This document shows, piece after piece, positions 1-12,189 of a DNA stretch of 64,000 nt. The stretch comes from Diplolepis rosae (Eukaryota > Arthropoda > Insecta > Hymenoptera > Diplolepididae): positions 4,278,001-4,342,000 of the forward strand of contig JAPYXD010000754.1 in the NCBI GenBank assembly GCA_030998225.1, written 5' to 3'. The first letter of the stretch is position 1, and every line of letters starts with the position of its first letter. The notes beneath the pieces were generated by a model that saw nothing but the letters and a program-made list of their open reading frames with translations, searched no databases and was not told where the DNA came from. The position numbers and the translations under genes were made by a program.

Positions 1-41
1 GTGCTGTATTAAAAAAAACGTATATCGTTAATCAGATAATC

Positions 42-3000
42 ATGAAAATCCTCATAATTGCCATCATCAGCATTACCTGCTCTGCTGCGCATTCTACTGG
101 TGAATATTAAAAAATATATAATTTATTTTGCCATTTTACATTAAGATTGACATAAAAATTTTTTTTTTGCATTTCCTATAAACGAATTTTGATTATTTTT
201 CAACGTGGTCAATCTAATAGTCAGACGACTTTAAAACAAGAATTATGATTCAGGGCATATTTTACATTCTTATCTGGTTGTTTAAACTAAATTTTTCATT
301 TTTTTTTCATATTTGATAAAAATAAATAGACATAGTTTTAATAAACGCGAATAAAAAAATCTGCCCGCTTCGCGAACACATTCTCATCACGCGCTTCGCG
401 CTCCGATGTATTCGATCGTGGCGCTTCGCGCTCGGTCTTATATTCTTCGCATACATATGTATCAGTTTATTTCTTGTAATTTGATACTGAACCTCAAGTG
501 AATTTTATAATATTGTAGATGCGAATTAAAGCTTTACAAAGTTACTAAATTTTTTTTATTTCAACTGAAAAAGGAAATTGAATTTATTTCAGGCTCTATC
601 AGCCTTAAGGAACGTATTCTCATCATGACTCTCGCGATTCACGCTCGACTTTCTGTATATATTTCTGTAACTTTTTAATAATTTACATGATTGAAAAAAA
701 ATTTATCTTTTTCCAAATATCTCAAAAACGAAAAAAATTCGTAAACTGTTTTTCAGCAAAAGATTTTTTAATTTAATGCTTATTTCGTATCTCACATATT
801 TTGGTTAAAAAAATGGAATTTTTGATTTTCAATAGTGTTTTTTTAAAACCAAAACATAAAATATACATCTTGCCAAAAACGTCCTACAGAGGTTTTGTAG
901 ACCTCATGTAGGCAAATAATTTTCCATCTCAACGTTTTTTTCGTATGTCACATTTTTTGTTTAAATAATGGAATTTTTTAATTTTAATCGTATTTTTTAG
1001 AATAAAATTTAAAAATATACGTTTTATCAGAAACTGTGTAAGAAAAAATTTGTGGATCTTTTTGAAACGACCAATTTTTCAAATTTACGTTTTTTTCGTA
1101 TTTCACATATTATTGTTAAAAAATTGAATTTTGGATTTTCAATATTTTTTTTTTTTTAATTAAAAAGAAAAATATGCATCTTATGAAAAAATGTTACAAT
1201 TCAAATTTGTAGATCTTTATGTAGAAAATAATTTTGTATCATAACTTTTTTCAATATTTAACACACTGTAACTTTGCTAATTTTCGTTTAATCGAAAAAT
1301 ATTATTGGGATAATTAGTAGAGATTTATGAACACCATCAGAAACTAGTATTGGAATTTTTGAATTTTTCATAAAGTTTTTTCCAAAAACACGAAAAATGT
1401 CCTATTTTAACAATTTTTTTGTATGTGGCTGGTTAACGAACTTGTCCTAACTTTTTCGGTTCCGATAAATTATGCCAAATCTCAATTCAATCTGATAATT
1501 CTATCGACAGTTATCGAGTATACGACCTACAGACAGACACTTTCATAAAAACCCTTTTTTTCTGACTCAGGGAGTCTCAAAACGTAAAGGTTTGATGAAA
1601 ATTTCGAGTCATTTTTCACATAAAACCAATACCTTCTCATATGATCAGAATGTAAAATTTATTGAAAAAAAAACTATAATTTTTTACATACTCATTATAT
1701 GAGAAGGTATTGGATTAAATTGAGCCTTGTCTTACTTTATCAAAGTCCAAAAAGTAAGGGGGAGTTCGTTAAATAGCCACATCCGATCAAAATTGTGAAA
1801 ATAAGAGCATTTTTTGTGTATTTGGAAAAAACTTTTTGAAAAAACCCAAAATCCCAACACTGGTTTCTGATAGGGCTAATAAATCTATATAATTAACCTA
1901 CTGACCTTTTTCGATTAAATCAAAATTAGGAAAGTTGCAGTATGTTAAAACTTAAAAAAAGTCAATATCTAAATTCCATTTTCCAGTTAAATTATACGAG
2001 ATACGAAGAAAGGTTATGATAATAAATTGTTTACTACATAAAGACCTACAAGTTTGAATCAGAACATTTTTTATAAGATCTATATGGGTCATTTCATGGG
2101 AGATTTACAGTCAACATTTTTTTTTCGACGAAACATTTTTTTTTGCCTTTTTACTCCGAAAATAATCGACCCGTATTTTTTTTTTCAATGTGATACTTGA
2201 AAATTTCGAGATATAATTTTTTTGAGTTTGGCACTCGGGAAAATTTTTTTTTTCCAACAGCTCACTGTAAAAGCAGTTTTGAATATAAAATGTAACCCTT
2301 GCACTTGAAATGCGCGACAGAGTACAAGCTTTCAAAAAAGTTATAGCACACATTTCGTTGTTTTTTTGTAATAACAATATAGTACATTTTTATAAACAAT
2401 TGAATTTTTTTTTAATTTGGAACTAATTTTTTTCCGATTTTTTTGTTTCTAAATCTTTGTTGAAGTTTTTTCAATATGCAGGCAAAATTTTGGAATGGAA
2501 AAATGATAACTGTATGTGTAATTAAATTATAAAATCTGTCCCGCGCGTTGCAACGAGCGAGCTCGCACGTTGCAACTACGCTTAAGCTTGTTTAGGCATG
2601 CTCAGACTCGAAGCACGTGTGGCAGTGAATGCAGTGACCGCTTTTTTAGTTTTCTGTAAATATTCCTCAAGTGTTCACCTATTTCAAATTAATACAGAAA
2701 TGCCAAGCTCTCGATTTAAACATGTCTGCTGCAATCTATTTAATAAAAAAAATCATAGTGAGAAAAAGCAAAAAAAAAAAATTTGCGTCGCGTTTCGTCC
2801 TCGATACTTGAAAAATTGAAAATTTTTAAACCGGATGATGTTTCTTGTACACAATGCAGAATAGAAGCAGATGAAATGGAGATGGAAGATTTTTATTGCA
2901 AGTACATTCAAAATTGTGCGTAGGCTATTTCAAAACGAATCATTAGTCATAATGATGAATTGATAAGTGAAGTTTGACGATAAAATTACTCTAAATGATA

Positions 3001-5216
3001 CACTTAAGACGCAAATTTTTTTTTTTTTGCTTTTTCCCACAATGATTTTTTTTATAAAACGGATTGCAGCAGACATGTTTAAATCGAGAGCTTGGCATTT
3101 CTATATTAATTTGAAATAGGTGAACATTTGAGGAACACTCACAAAAAACTAAAACAGCGGTCACTGCATTCACTGCCACACGTTCTTCGAGTCAGAGGAT
3201 GCCTAATCAAGCTTTAGCGTAGTTGCAGCGTGCGAGCTCGCTCGTTGCAACGCGCGGGACAGATTTTATAAATTAATTACACCTACAGTTTTCATTTTTC
3301 CATTCCAAAATTTTGCCAGTATATTGAAAAAACTTCAACAAAGATTTAGAAACAAGAAAATCGGAAAAAAATTAGTTCCAAATTAAAAAAAAATTCAATT
3401 GTTTATAAAAATGTACTATATTGTTATTACAAAAAAAAACAACGAAATGTGTGCTATAACTTTTTGAAAGCTCGTACTCTTTCGCGCATTTCAAGTGCAT
3501 GGGTTACATTTTATATTCAAAACTGCTTTTACAGTGAGCTGTTAAAAAAAAAAAATTTCCCGAGTGCCAAACTTAAAAAAATTATATCTCGAAATTTTCA
3601 AGTATCACATTGAAAAAAAAATACGTGTCGATTATTTTCGATGTAAAAAGGCAAAAAAAAATGTTTCGTCGAAAATAAAAATTTGACTGTAAATCTCCCA
3701 TGTAATGACCCATATTTTTCTTTTTAATTTAAAAAAATACTATTGAAAATCTAAACTTAAATTGTTTAACAATAATAGGTCAAATACGATAATAGTATAT
3801 TACGTGCCTAGGCGCACAATGAGGGTTATTGCGCGACGAGCGACAAATACTCGCATTTTAAGCGAGTCTCGTAATTTCCCGAATTGTGTGCATTGGCACG
3901 TATTCTATTTTATGTGACTTCGGTGCGTATACGAGTTTTTATGCGTACACTCGAATCTACAGAGGAATGTAATTTAAAAATTGAACTGCGCACAATCTTC
4001 TTATTCTTCTTCTTCGTACAGCGTTAGCACCTTACTGGCAAAGCCTTGTACATTTGAACTGCGCATGCGTCTATTAGAATCCATTACTACTACACAAGAT
4101 TGTTAAAATCAAAATGGCCGGGACTAGTCGTGACATATCAAGTGTAATGACTAGCGCCGCAAACAACTACAATACCAGATTAGATTCGAGTGTACACATA
4201 AAAACTCGTATACGCACTGAAGTCACATAAAATAGAATACGTACCAATACATACAATGTGGGAAATTACGAGACTCGCGACAATGCTCGCAGGACTGATC
4301 GTGCCTCGGCTTCGATCTCCTGCGAGCATTGTCGCTCGTCGCGCAATAACCCTCATTGTGTGCCTAGGCACGTAATATACTAAAGTTTGCAAAATTGTTC
4401 GTTTAAGTAAGATCTACAAATTTTGTCTGACACAGTTTCTGATAAGACGTATTTTTTAAATTTTAATTTTACAAAATACGATCAAAATTTAAAAATTCCA
4501 TTATTTGAACAAAATATGTAACATACGAAAAAAACGTTGGGATGGAAAATTATTTGCCTGAATGGCGTCTACAAAATCTCAGTAGGACGTTTTTGGCAAG
4601 ATGTATAATTTATGTTTTGATTTTAAAAAAACACTATTGAAAATAAAAAATTCCATTTTTTAACCAAAATATGTGATATACAAAGTAAGCGTTAAAATAA
4701 AAAAATTGTTGAGGTTTCAAACGGTTTAAATTTTTAACATCATATTTGTGTGGAGACACTATCATGCATTAACTAGCTTTTCCTCGCGAATTTCTTCTCA
4801 TTTACTTAATAAGGGGGTTAAATAATTTCATCAAATATTAAATTAAAATTTATTTTATTATAAGAACGTGAGTTTATACGATATTTATAAAAGTTCACCA
4901 GAATCCATATAAATATATCACCTGGCTTTTTCCGTGTTATCAGTTACCATGAAAATTAAAAATCTTGAAACTTCATAATTTTGAAATTTGTAGAAATAGT
5001 ATGTATTTAAGAGTAGAATTTAAAAAACTAAAATATAGTACATTTATATATCGATGGTCCCGAGCGAGGTGAACAAACTGTCCTAACTGAAAATCTCCGT
5101 TACATTTTGACTTTTTGCGAGTTTGCGAGTCGTTTTAAAAATATTACTCTCATAAATTTTCCTTATTTTAATATAATTATAAAAATGCGAAACATCAAAT
5201 ATTGTGAAAAAACAAA

Positions 5217-5260
<44 letters not shown>

Positions 5261-8200
5261 TATATTAAAACTGTCAAACAAGAGTTACAATAAAATATCA
5301 CAACCAATTTCAGTTAAGTCAAAATAGAACTGACATTTTCAGTTGAGTCAAAATGGAACGGAGATTTTCAGTTAGGACAGTTTGTTCAATTGCTTGCGAG
5401 TTAAGTCAAAGTCGCTCGGGACCATCGATATTCTCATAATTCAAGATTGTTTAAAAAGTTTAATACATAAATATATTTAAAGAATTTGAAATCCTCCTGT
5501 GGGAAAAGAGACCCTTTCGCATTTGGGAACGTATTCTATCTGATACTTGACTAGTAATCCTCCAAAAATGTAGATACACGGAAAAAAGGAATTTCTGAAT
5601 ATCAGAAAGCGCTTTCTAGATTTCAGCAATTCGACAGAACGGCACCAAAATTACTACATATCAGCGAATAAATACTAAATTTTAGAAAATCTTCTGCTAA
5701 AGTCGATTATGCCCCTTGCTAGATTTCACTTGCTGAAAATAAGTATACGGCATCCCCTAAATTGGTAGGCTTTTGCTATGAACAAGCAAATTCTATTCTG
5801 TTTTCTAGAAACATTAAGATGCTAAAAATCAGTGAACGAAGATGCTCGAAATTAGCTGATCCGTCTTAACTTTTAGCATATCACTTCATAAAATTCTTAT
5901 TATGACAGCTGCCAAAATAGCGGGCTATTCAGAATGAAACCTATAATTTGAAAACCCTGTATTAGTATACAATATGCTAAAATTCAGCAAATCCACTACC
6001 AAGCCACCGATGGGCAAGCGACTTACTAAAATTCAATCAGATATCTTCTGATTTTTAGAAATTCCTTTTTTGCGTGTATATAGTGGCAAAAATTTCCAAC
6101 TCAACTATCTGATTTAATATATATAACACGTGAATCAATAAGTCCTGGGACTAACTAGGAAAAACACATTTTTTGGCAAAACTCGACTTTATTCATCAAC
6201 ATAGTCTCCTTCAAAAGCAACGCAATCAGTCCAGCGCTTTTCTAACAATTCAATACCTTTCTTGTAGAACGATTTATCTTTGGCCTCGAAATAAGCATTC
6301 GTTTCGGTGATGACTTCCTCGTTGGAGTAGAATCTCTTTCCTTGGAGCATTTTTTTCAGGTCTGCAAACAGGTAGTAGTCGCTGGGGGCCAGATCCGGTG
6401 AATATAGTTGGTGCGGAAGCAATTCGAAGCTCAATTCATTTAGTGATTCATTCGAGCGACACGATCCGAGAAGCGATCGAAATATTTTTGTTTATCGTCT
6501 TAACAACCGAGCTGTCATCTCGGTTCGTTTCATTGAAAGGAACTTCTCGTCAAATCGATCGATCAGACCGAGCAACCGAGAAGCTCGTTTTCAAAATTAA
6601 AAATATTTTTATGGCTAAAAATAATGTAAAAAAATGTAGAAAAGCCTTATTTTAACTATAGTAACAACTTTATGTTTTAAATTAAGAAAATTTAAAAATA
6701 ATTGGATGTTTTCATATTTTCTAGAATTTATTTTATCTACAAAATTTCTCCTATGGTGAAGTATCACATACCCTTAAAAGGTAAAGGTAAAAGAAAAAAT
6801 AAACAGATTTAGAAATAAAGATTATTTTTGTATAAGTTTAAGCAATGAAACAAAACTCAAATTTATTATTCACATCGTAGATTTTCTCTTGCTCGTGTTG
6901 ACTTCTCCCGCTATGTTTGCGTTCTGATTACGTTGTCTTAGCTACCAGGAGTAGAGCTATCATGTGAGAACTGTCACAAGTGACGTTATTCGAGGATCTC
7001 GCTCGATCTCGTTCGAAAAATTAGACGATACGATTCGAAATTTAACAAAAGAATACCCGATATAAACGGCCGATATATAACGATATATATATAACGAACG
7101 ACTTCGAGCGAAACATTTGAATTTCTCGTATCAACGTGAATCACTAAATTCATTCAATTTCGCCATGGTAGGGAGCGACTTGTGACACGGCGCATTGTCT
7201 TGGTGAAAGAGCACTTTTTTCTTTTTCATTTGGAGCCGTTTCTCACTGATTTCGTTCTTCAACGCATCAATTGGCCAATGTAACGTTCGCTATTGATCGT
7301 CTTACCTTTTTCAAGGTAGTCGATGAAAAAAACTCCATAAGCATCCCAAAATACTGAGGCCATAACCTTACCGGCCCACATTTGCGACTTTCGCCACTTT
7401 GGACGCTTCTCACCGACTGCAGTCCACTCGGCTGATGACCGCTTTGACTCTGGAGTGTAGTGATGGATCCAGGTTTCGTCCATTGTCACATACCGACGCC
7501 AAAAATTCGGTTTATTTCGGCGAAACAACTCCAAACAGCGCTCGGAATCAACAACACGTTGTCGTTGTTGATCCACCGTGAGCAAACGCGGCACCCACTT
7601 TGACAACAGCTTCCTCATAGACAAATGTTCATGTAAAATAGCGTACACACTGCCGTATGATATCTCTAAGGTGTCAGCTATCTCACGCAATTTTAATTTG
7701 CGGTTTTCGAAAACGATTTGGTGGACTTTTTTTATGGTTTCCGGTGTAACTACCTCATTTGGCCGGCCGGAGCGTTCAGCATCTTCAGTGTCTGTACGAG
7801 CACGTTTAAACTCAGCATACCACCGACAAATGGTTGTTTTTGATGGAGCAGAGTCCCCGTAGCACTTTTCAAGCCATTGCTGAGCTTTCACTGTGTTTTT
7901 TTTCATCAAAAAGCAATGGTAAATCAACACACGAAATTGTGTCGAATCCATTGTTTTGAGAATGTCAAGACTAGCGTCACTTAAATCACTGTAACTCGTG
8001 GACCAAACATCAGAATGTCATGAAATTTTGACAGGTATCTTTTGAAGGTTGGTACTCATGAAAAATCATACAGAACTTTTGTTGGCAACGCCATCTATGT
8101 GTTAGTCCCGGGACTTATTGATTCACGTGTTATATATACATGAAAGATTTGTGGCTGTTAATAAAACTCAATTTGAACAAGAATTTATTTTTTCATCACT

Positions 8201-10946
8201 TCTAGTTTTTAATATTGTAAGGTATTTTAAAAACCTTTTGGGAATTTGTAGATTTTTCAAAAGGCTTAAACGTTAAGATTTTTTTTCTGTGCTAAAATTT
8301 TTGAGAGATTTTGTCTTTCTTCATTTTTTAAAACAAAGTAGACAATGACAAGTGATCACTCATTAGAGAATCTTACTTTACTTATTTCAATGCCAAATAC
8401 ATATGTGCAGTACAGAGAATTAAACGATTTTTAACACCAATGATTTTTCTGATGAAACCAGGTGTTATATTAACTTGGATTCTAGTGTAGATTCCATATA
8501 TTATATCATATTGTAAGACTTTTATCTTTTTATAGGATCTAACTTATCACTCATTGAATCTAAAGTAGAAGGTGGTCACCGATTTACTGATATAATGAAT
8601 TTCCCATTCATGGCTGTAATAATATGTAAGGATCCCAGGAAAAAAATGGCTATGGGATCATTTTATAATCAAAATAATGTTATCACCACAAAATTTGCTG
8701 CTTCCGAAATAGAAAAAAATAAAGACAATTATTTGGTGTTGACTTCTATAGCTGGCGATAACTCAGAACATTCAATTGACAGTCTGTACTATGACTGTAA
8801 TTTTGAATTTGGAATTTTAAAAGTAAGTGATAAAATTTTAATTCAGAGAATAACTCTGCATGAGGTGTATTTTCTGATAAAAATATTTGCTAAAAAAACA
8901 TTGCACCATTTATTCATTTTAAAATATATCTGATTTCCTCTTCTGGAATAGTCTGTGTAATATAAACAAAAGTTCTGTGTACAATTCTCTAGCAGGACCA
9001 ATAACTCATCATTTTAAGGTAGTTCGTTCACGAAAATTAGACCTCAGGCAAAAATAAATAATTTTGCTTTCAAGAATAGCAAAATTATTATTGAATGGCT
9101 GATTTGAAAGATAAAACATTATTTTTCATGAAAAAAATTTGAAACACAAAAAAATAATTTTATTAATAAATTTTATTTTTGCCCAAATTTATTTTCTTAT
9201 TGCTTCGAGCCAAATTTTGAAAAATGATGCGATTCTAATAAATCACGGTTCATTTTTTTAGAAAAAGATTCTCTACAACTTAACCGTTTCCAATTGTTGA
9301 AAATGAATTCTTTAATGTCTGAAATTATAAAAAAAAACAATTTTTCAAAACAAAATTTTTATAAACAAATTGCAGTATTTGATAATAATTAATTCAATTT
9401 CAAGAATAGGAAACGGTCATGTTGTAGAAAATCTTTTTCCTAAAAAAATGGACCGTGATTTATTAGAATCGCATCATTTTTCAAATTTTGGCTCGAAGTG
9501 ATAAGAAAATAAGTTTGGGCAAAAATAAAATTTATTAATAAAATTATTTTTTTGTGTTTCAAATTTTTTTCATGAAAAATAATCTTTTCTCTTTCAAATT
9601 AGCCCTTCAGTAATAATATTGCTATTCTTGAAAGCAAAATTATCTATTTTTGCCTGAAGTCTAATTTTCGTGAACGAACTACCTTAATAAAATCGCTCAC
9701 AAATAATTTGCATCTTTTTACGAAGTCTATATTATTCCTTATCAGAAAATCCTTGATTTGTACGATATGTAAACTACTAAGAATTATTATCTTTTCTGAT
9801 CAAATTGTAAATCAAATTTAAGATTTTAATTGAAAAAACTAAATAAAGTGAATTTTTTGAAAAACTTTTAATTGGAAATTATCTTTCCAAAAGTAAGTAT
9901 ATCATGAATTCAAATCAATATGCTATAGAATTAGTAACATATTTATTGGTTCTTGTAGACTATTTTTATTATAGTTGGTAATTTCCTTACGGATTTCAAC
10001 AGCCTCAAGAGAATTATTAACAAAGAAACGCTTCCAAAACTTAAAATGTTTTTAATATAGTTAATTTTATGTGAAAATGATGTCGACTCAGATATTTTTT
10101 TGAACATTTTACCAGCTAATAGTATAAATATGTTTCGTCTACTTGTAAAGTATAGATATTGTATACAGTCTCTTAAATTTATAATAATTTTTTATAGCTC
10201 AATAGTGCAGCGGATAAAATCCCAGGCAACTTAATTAATTTTAATTCACTTGATTATGCAATTTCACTCATTGAAACTCAAGTATTTTATTCAGGAGGAA
10301 TAGGGCTTCATAAAAACAGACAAGTCTTTAAATATGTAAAAATAACATTATTACATCGGAGGCCGTGCAATTACTTTATTCGAATGTTTTTCCATACTCT
10401 GATCGGGAGGACTATAGTCTGTGGTGTTCCAAAAGACGGCAGATTCGAAGACGTAACTATATTTTATCATTTTTCTTACAATAAGAGGAATGTTATGTAT
10501 TTTAATCATTTTTCATGGTTGAATTTGTCCTTGACTATATTTTTAAGTTCACGGCAACCAGAAATTCAATCATGAAAATTTCTTTTAATGTAACTGGCTT
10601 TATTATGAGTAGTTGATTTTCTTCATTTTTAAAACTGTACGAACATATGCTATAAATAAAATAACTGTTTTCTATTTTAGGAAGACATAGGTGCTCCTTT
10701 GTACATGAATGGGAATAATTTGGTAGGAATCGCTATCTCTAAGCCTACAGGTCCGGACCAAATTACCCTTTTTTACGTCCTTTATGACAATAGTTATGAT
10801 ATAAACACTTTTGCGATACGTATGCCAACATCGAGTGAGTAAAAATTTAGTTTCACAATAAACTTTGCTTCAATCAACAATCAAAAAACAGAAAAATTGT
10901 TACTAATTTTCTTCAAATCATTTCAGTTGATTATGTCGATCATTAG
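42..10946 (+). CDS. Secreted serine protease homologue (non-catalytic), copy A, five exons
   Basis: Exons are 42-99, 8536-8822, 10198-10452, 10681-10834 and 10927-10946. All junctions have GT/AG sites and the phases agree, giving 257 residues. Exon 1 encodes a signal peptide (MKILIIAIISITCSA). The mature part has a chymotrypsin-like layout. VEGG stands where the activation N-terminus IVGG would be, followed by FPFMAVI and then GSFYNQNNVITT at the position of the His motif. Next come FEFGILK in place of DIALLK, a VCG strand, and EDIGAPL (residues 201-207) in place of GDSGGPL. His, Asp and Ser are thus replaced by Phe, Glu and Ile, so it should not cleave. Secreted homologues of this kind act in insect immunity, clotting or venom; which applies here is unknown. 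Intron 1 is 8.4 kb of transposable elements. Exon 4 may instead join the tail exon at 13865. Confidence 0.82.
2082..3715. mobile_element. Foldback element, about 1.6 kb
   Basis: The ends ATATGGGTCATTTCATGGGA and its inverse TGTAATGACCCATAT bound two inverted arms of about 700 bases (2082-2780 and 3010-3715) with a spacer of about 230 bases. Both arms contain a GC-rich island with CGCGCGTTGCAACGAGCGAG. The equivalent site in block B (near 47030) is empty. No gene is evident; the short open frames are not convincing. Confidence 0.75.
3796..4379. mobile_element. Foldback element carrying an unrelated central insert
   Basis: Inverted arms at 3796-3957 and about 4168-4379 begin TATATTACGTGCCTAGG and end with its inverse. 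The right arm carries an extra internal hairpin, with GACAATGCTCGCAGG paired to its inverse. The middle (3957-4168) is a separate repeat with ACAGAGGAATGTAATTT at its start and GACTAGCGCCGCAAACAAC at its end, found again at 54330-54555. Block B has no insertion at the equivalent point. Confidence 0.7.
5222..5255. repeat. (TA)n microsatellite
   Basis: This is an alternating AT run. The block-B equivalent is where the second foldback copy (47579) inserted. Confidence 0.8.
5577..6076. mobile_element. Tc1/mariner-type MITE, about 500 bp
   Basis: The terminal inverted repeat CACGGAAAAAAGGAATTTCT pairs with AGAAATTCCTTTTTTGCGTG, and the element is flanked by TA on both sides. It is non-coding. The block-B copy is at 49010-49586. 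Confidence 0.7.
6189..6434 (-). pseudogene. mariner transposase, C-terminal part
   Basis: The frame encodes LLPHQLYSPDLAPSDYYLF, with the third Asp of the DD34D triad, followed by the normal C-terminal region ending FEGDYVDE. It is separated from its N-terminal half by the insertion at 6441-7146. Confidence 0.85.
6441..7146. mobile_element. Non-autonomous hAT-type element nested in mariner
   Basis: It has an exact 8-bp target duplication, AATTCATT at 6433-6440 and 7147-7154, and ends TAGTGATTCA and TGAATCACTA. An 8-bp duplication with TAGxG ends is typical of hAT transposons. The 706-bp element has no transposase frame, so it would need one supplied in trans. The interior holds short palindromic TCGATCGATC and CGATATAT stretches. 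Confidence 0.85.
7259..7951 (-). pseudogene. mariner transposase, N-terminal part (frameshifted)
   Basis: This open frame of 230 residues begins MDSTQFRVLIYHCFLMKK. It includes the DNA-binding half, with WYAEFKRARTDTEDAERSGRP as linker, and the first catalytic Asp in VTMDETWIHHY. It stops early at 7259. A one-base shift there would open the expected frame containing HQDNAPCH (second Asp) near 7180. The rest lies beyond the nested insertion, so no functional transposase is made. Confidence 0.85.
9016..9685. mobile_element. Foldback element in intron 2, copy A
   Basis: Two arms of about 290 bases face each other (9016-9310 and 9395-9685), starting AAGGTAGTTCGTTCACGAAA and ending with its inverse. 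It is non-coding. It lies between exons 2 and 3 of the protease homologue. A degraded copy is at about 50512-50985. Confidence 0.75.
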
Positions 10947-11512
10947 AAGAGTGTACCACTCACCGTGATAATGGAACCTTATTATATCGACCCAATGAAT
11001 CCGTGATTTAGATTTAACTTAACGGCATTTGAAGACAAGATCGAATTCTCAAAATATTTGAAAAATCTTCTCTGTGAAAATATTTATAAGTGTTGTGATA
11101 CGAAAAAAACGGATCTAACGGACCAAAACATCGATTATGGGGTTCTTTACGTTTCTGACAGTTGAGGACATGCTCTATCGAATGAGTCACGTCTTAGGTC
11201 TCCGAAAGTTTTTTTTTTCTGAAAATTGAGGTTTGACAGTAAGACTGCTTGTAAAAAGCAGAATATCACCTGCAAGTCGAGAACCCGTTTAGTTCTCCCT
11301 CTACTGGAAACCATCCTGTGGTCTGACAGCGAGACCCGGAGCTTGAACGGGAAGGTACGGAATCATTGTCAGTGGAAAAGGTAGACAAGAAAGGGGAATA
11401 TCGGCTACATGCTCAAACCGTTGAAAAGCATTTTTTTCTTATCCTGCGTTTTTCTCAATATTTTGTGAGGGGTTGCTAGGTCGGTTTCTTCATACCACGC
11501 AACATATACATA

Positions 11513-12170
11513 TACTACTGCGGGAAAAACCTAGGGTGAATTTTGTTAAAAAATATCGTGTCAAAACGGTGTCCTCGGAGTGGTCTTTTGAGTTTGCGGA
11601 ATAGCCAGAAGTCATACGGACCCTAATCAGGCGAATATGGTGGTTGTGGAACGATACGCATTGACTTTTTGGCGAAATAGTCACGAAGAACGAGTGCAGT
11701 GTGAGACGGCGCATTATCGAGGTGCAAAAACCACGAGTTGTCTGCCCAAAATATCTTTTGAAACGGTGTTGAGTAATTCTCTTGAAATGGCCATAGTGTC
11801 AGTAAGGTCTCTAATTGTCAATGTACGATTTTTGTGCACTAATTCTTTGATTTGATTGACGTGCTGCTCGTTAGTTGATATTGATGGTCGTCCAGAGCGT
11901 TCCATGTCATCAACACGTTCTCTGCCTTCTTTGAAGTCTTTGTACCACTTATAAACATTTTTCTGCGACATGGTCAAATCACCGAAGGCCTTCTGCAACA
12001 TTCTGAAAGTTGCCGCAACTGAAATTTCATTCCGCAAACAAAATTTAATGGCACTTCTTTCCTCAACACATTCAGACATTGTAAAAATCGAAAAAATCAC
12101 TTTTAGTCGTTTAGAAAACACAAGCGTACCTATGTAATAAATGATGACATTGACATGAAATTATTTTTTT
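11513..12170 (-). pseudogene. mariner relic family b, copy A
   Basis: The minus strand encodes the N-terminal transposase region (CVEERSAIKFCLRNEIS, then NVYKWYKDFKEGRERVDDME) at 12120-11714. A fragment of the C-terminal end lies near 11500-11650. The middle, with two catalytic Asp residues, is deleted. The left TIR is near 11513 (TACTACTGCGGGAAAAACC); the right TIR is missing in this copy. Confidence 0.8.
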
Positions 12171-12189
12171 TCTTGGATTTAGATTCTTT

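Larger units (their letters stand above)
760..4720. repeat. Large interrupted palindrome in intron 1, copy A
   Basis: Sequence from about 760 to 1660 is repeated in inverted orientation from about 1680 to 4720, centred near 1660-1690 (CCAATACCTTCTCATAT against ATGAGAAGGTATTGG). The right arm is split by two later foldback insertions (2082-3715 and 3796-4379). Without them the arms are roughly 0.8-0.9 kb. I see no coding potential. It looks like a large foldback or palindromic DNA transposon of unknown family. Confidence 0.75.
6126..8130 (-). mobile_element. mariner element, broken by a nested hAT-type insertion
   Basis: TIRs ACACGTGAATCAATAAGTCC and its near-perfect inverse bound the element, with TA at each side. 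Without the nested insert it is about 1.29 kb, the usual mariner size. The transposase runs on the minus strand. The N-terminal part (7951 down to 7259) has the paired helix-turn-helix region and the first catalytic Asp in MDETWIHHY. The C-terminal part (6434 to 6189) has YSPDLAPSDYYLF with the third Asp. A one-base frameshift near 7259 and the insertion at 6441 make it inactive. Block B has the empty site near 49625. Confidence 0.9.

Noticed and set aside
361..450. Repeated CGCTTCGCGCTC motifs (also at 45300-45380) that look CRISPR-like
   Set aside because: Short irregular GC-rich repeats without constant spacers; eukaryotic DNA, no cas genes.
2598..3179. Two similar frames on opposite strands (2598-2819 and 2991-3179)
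   Set aside because: They are the two arms of the foldback read in opposite directions.
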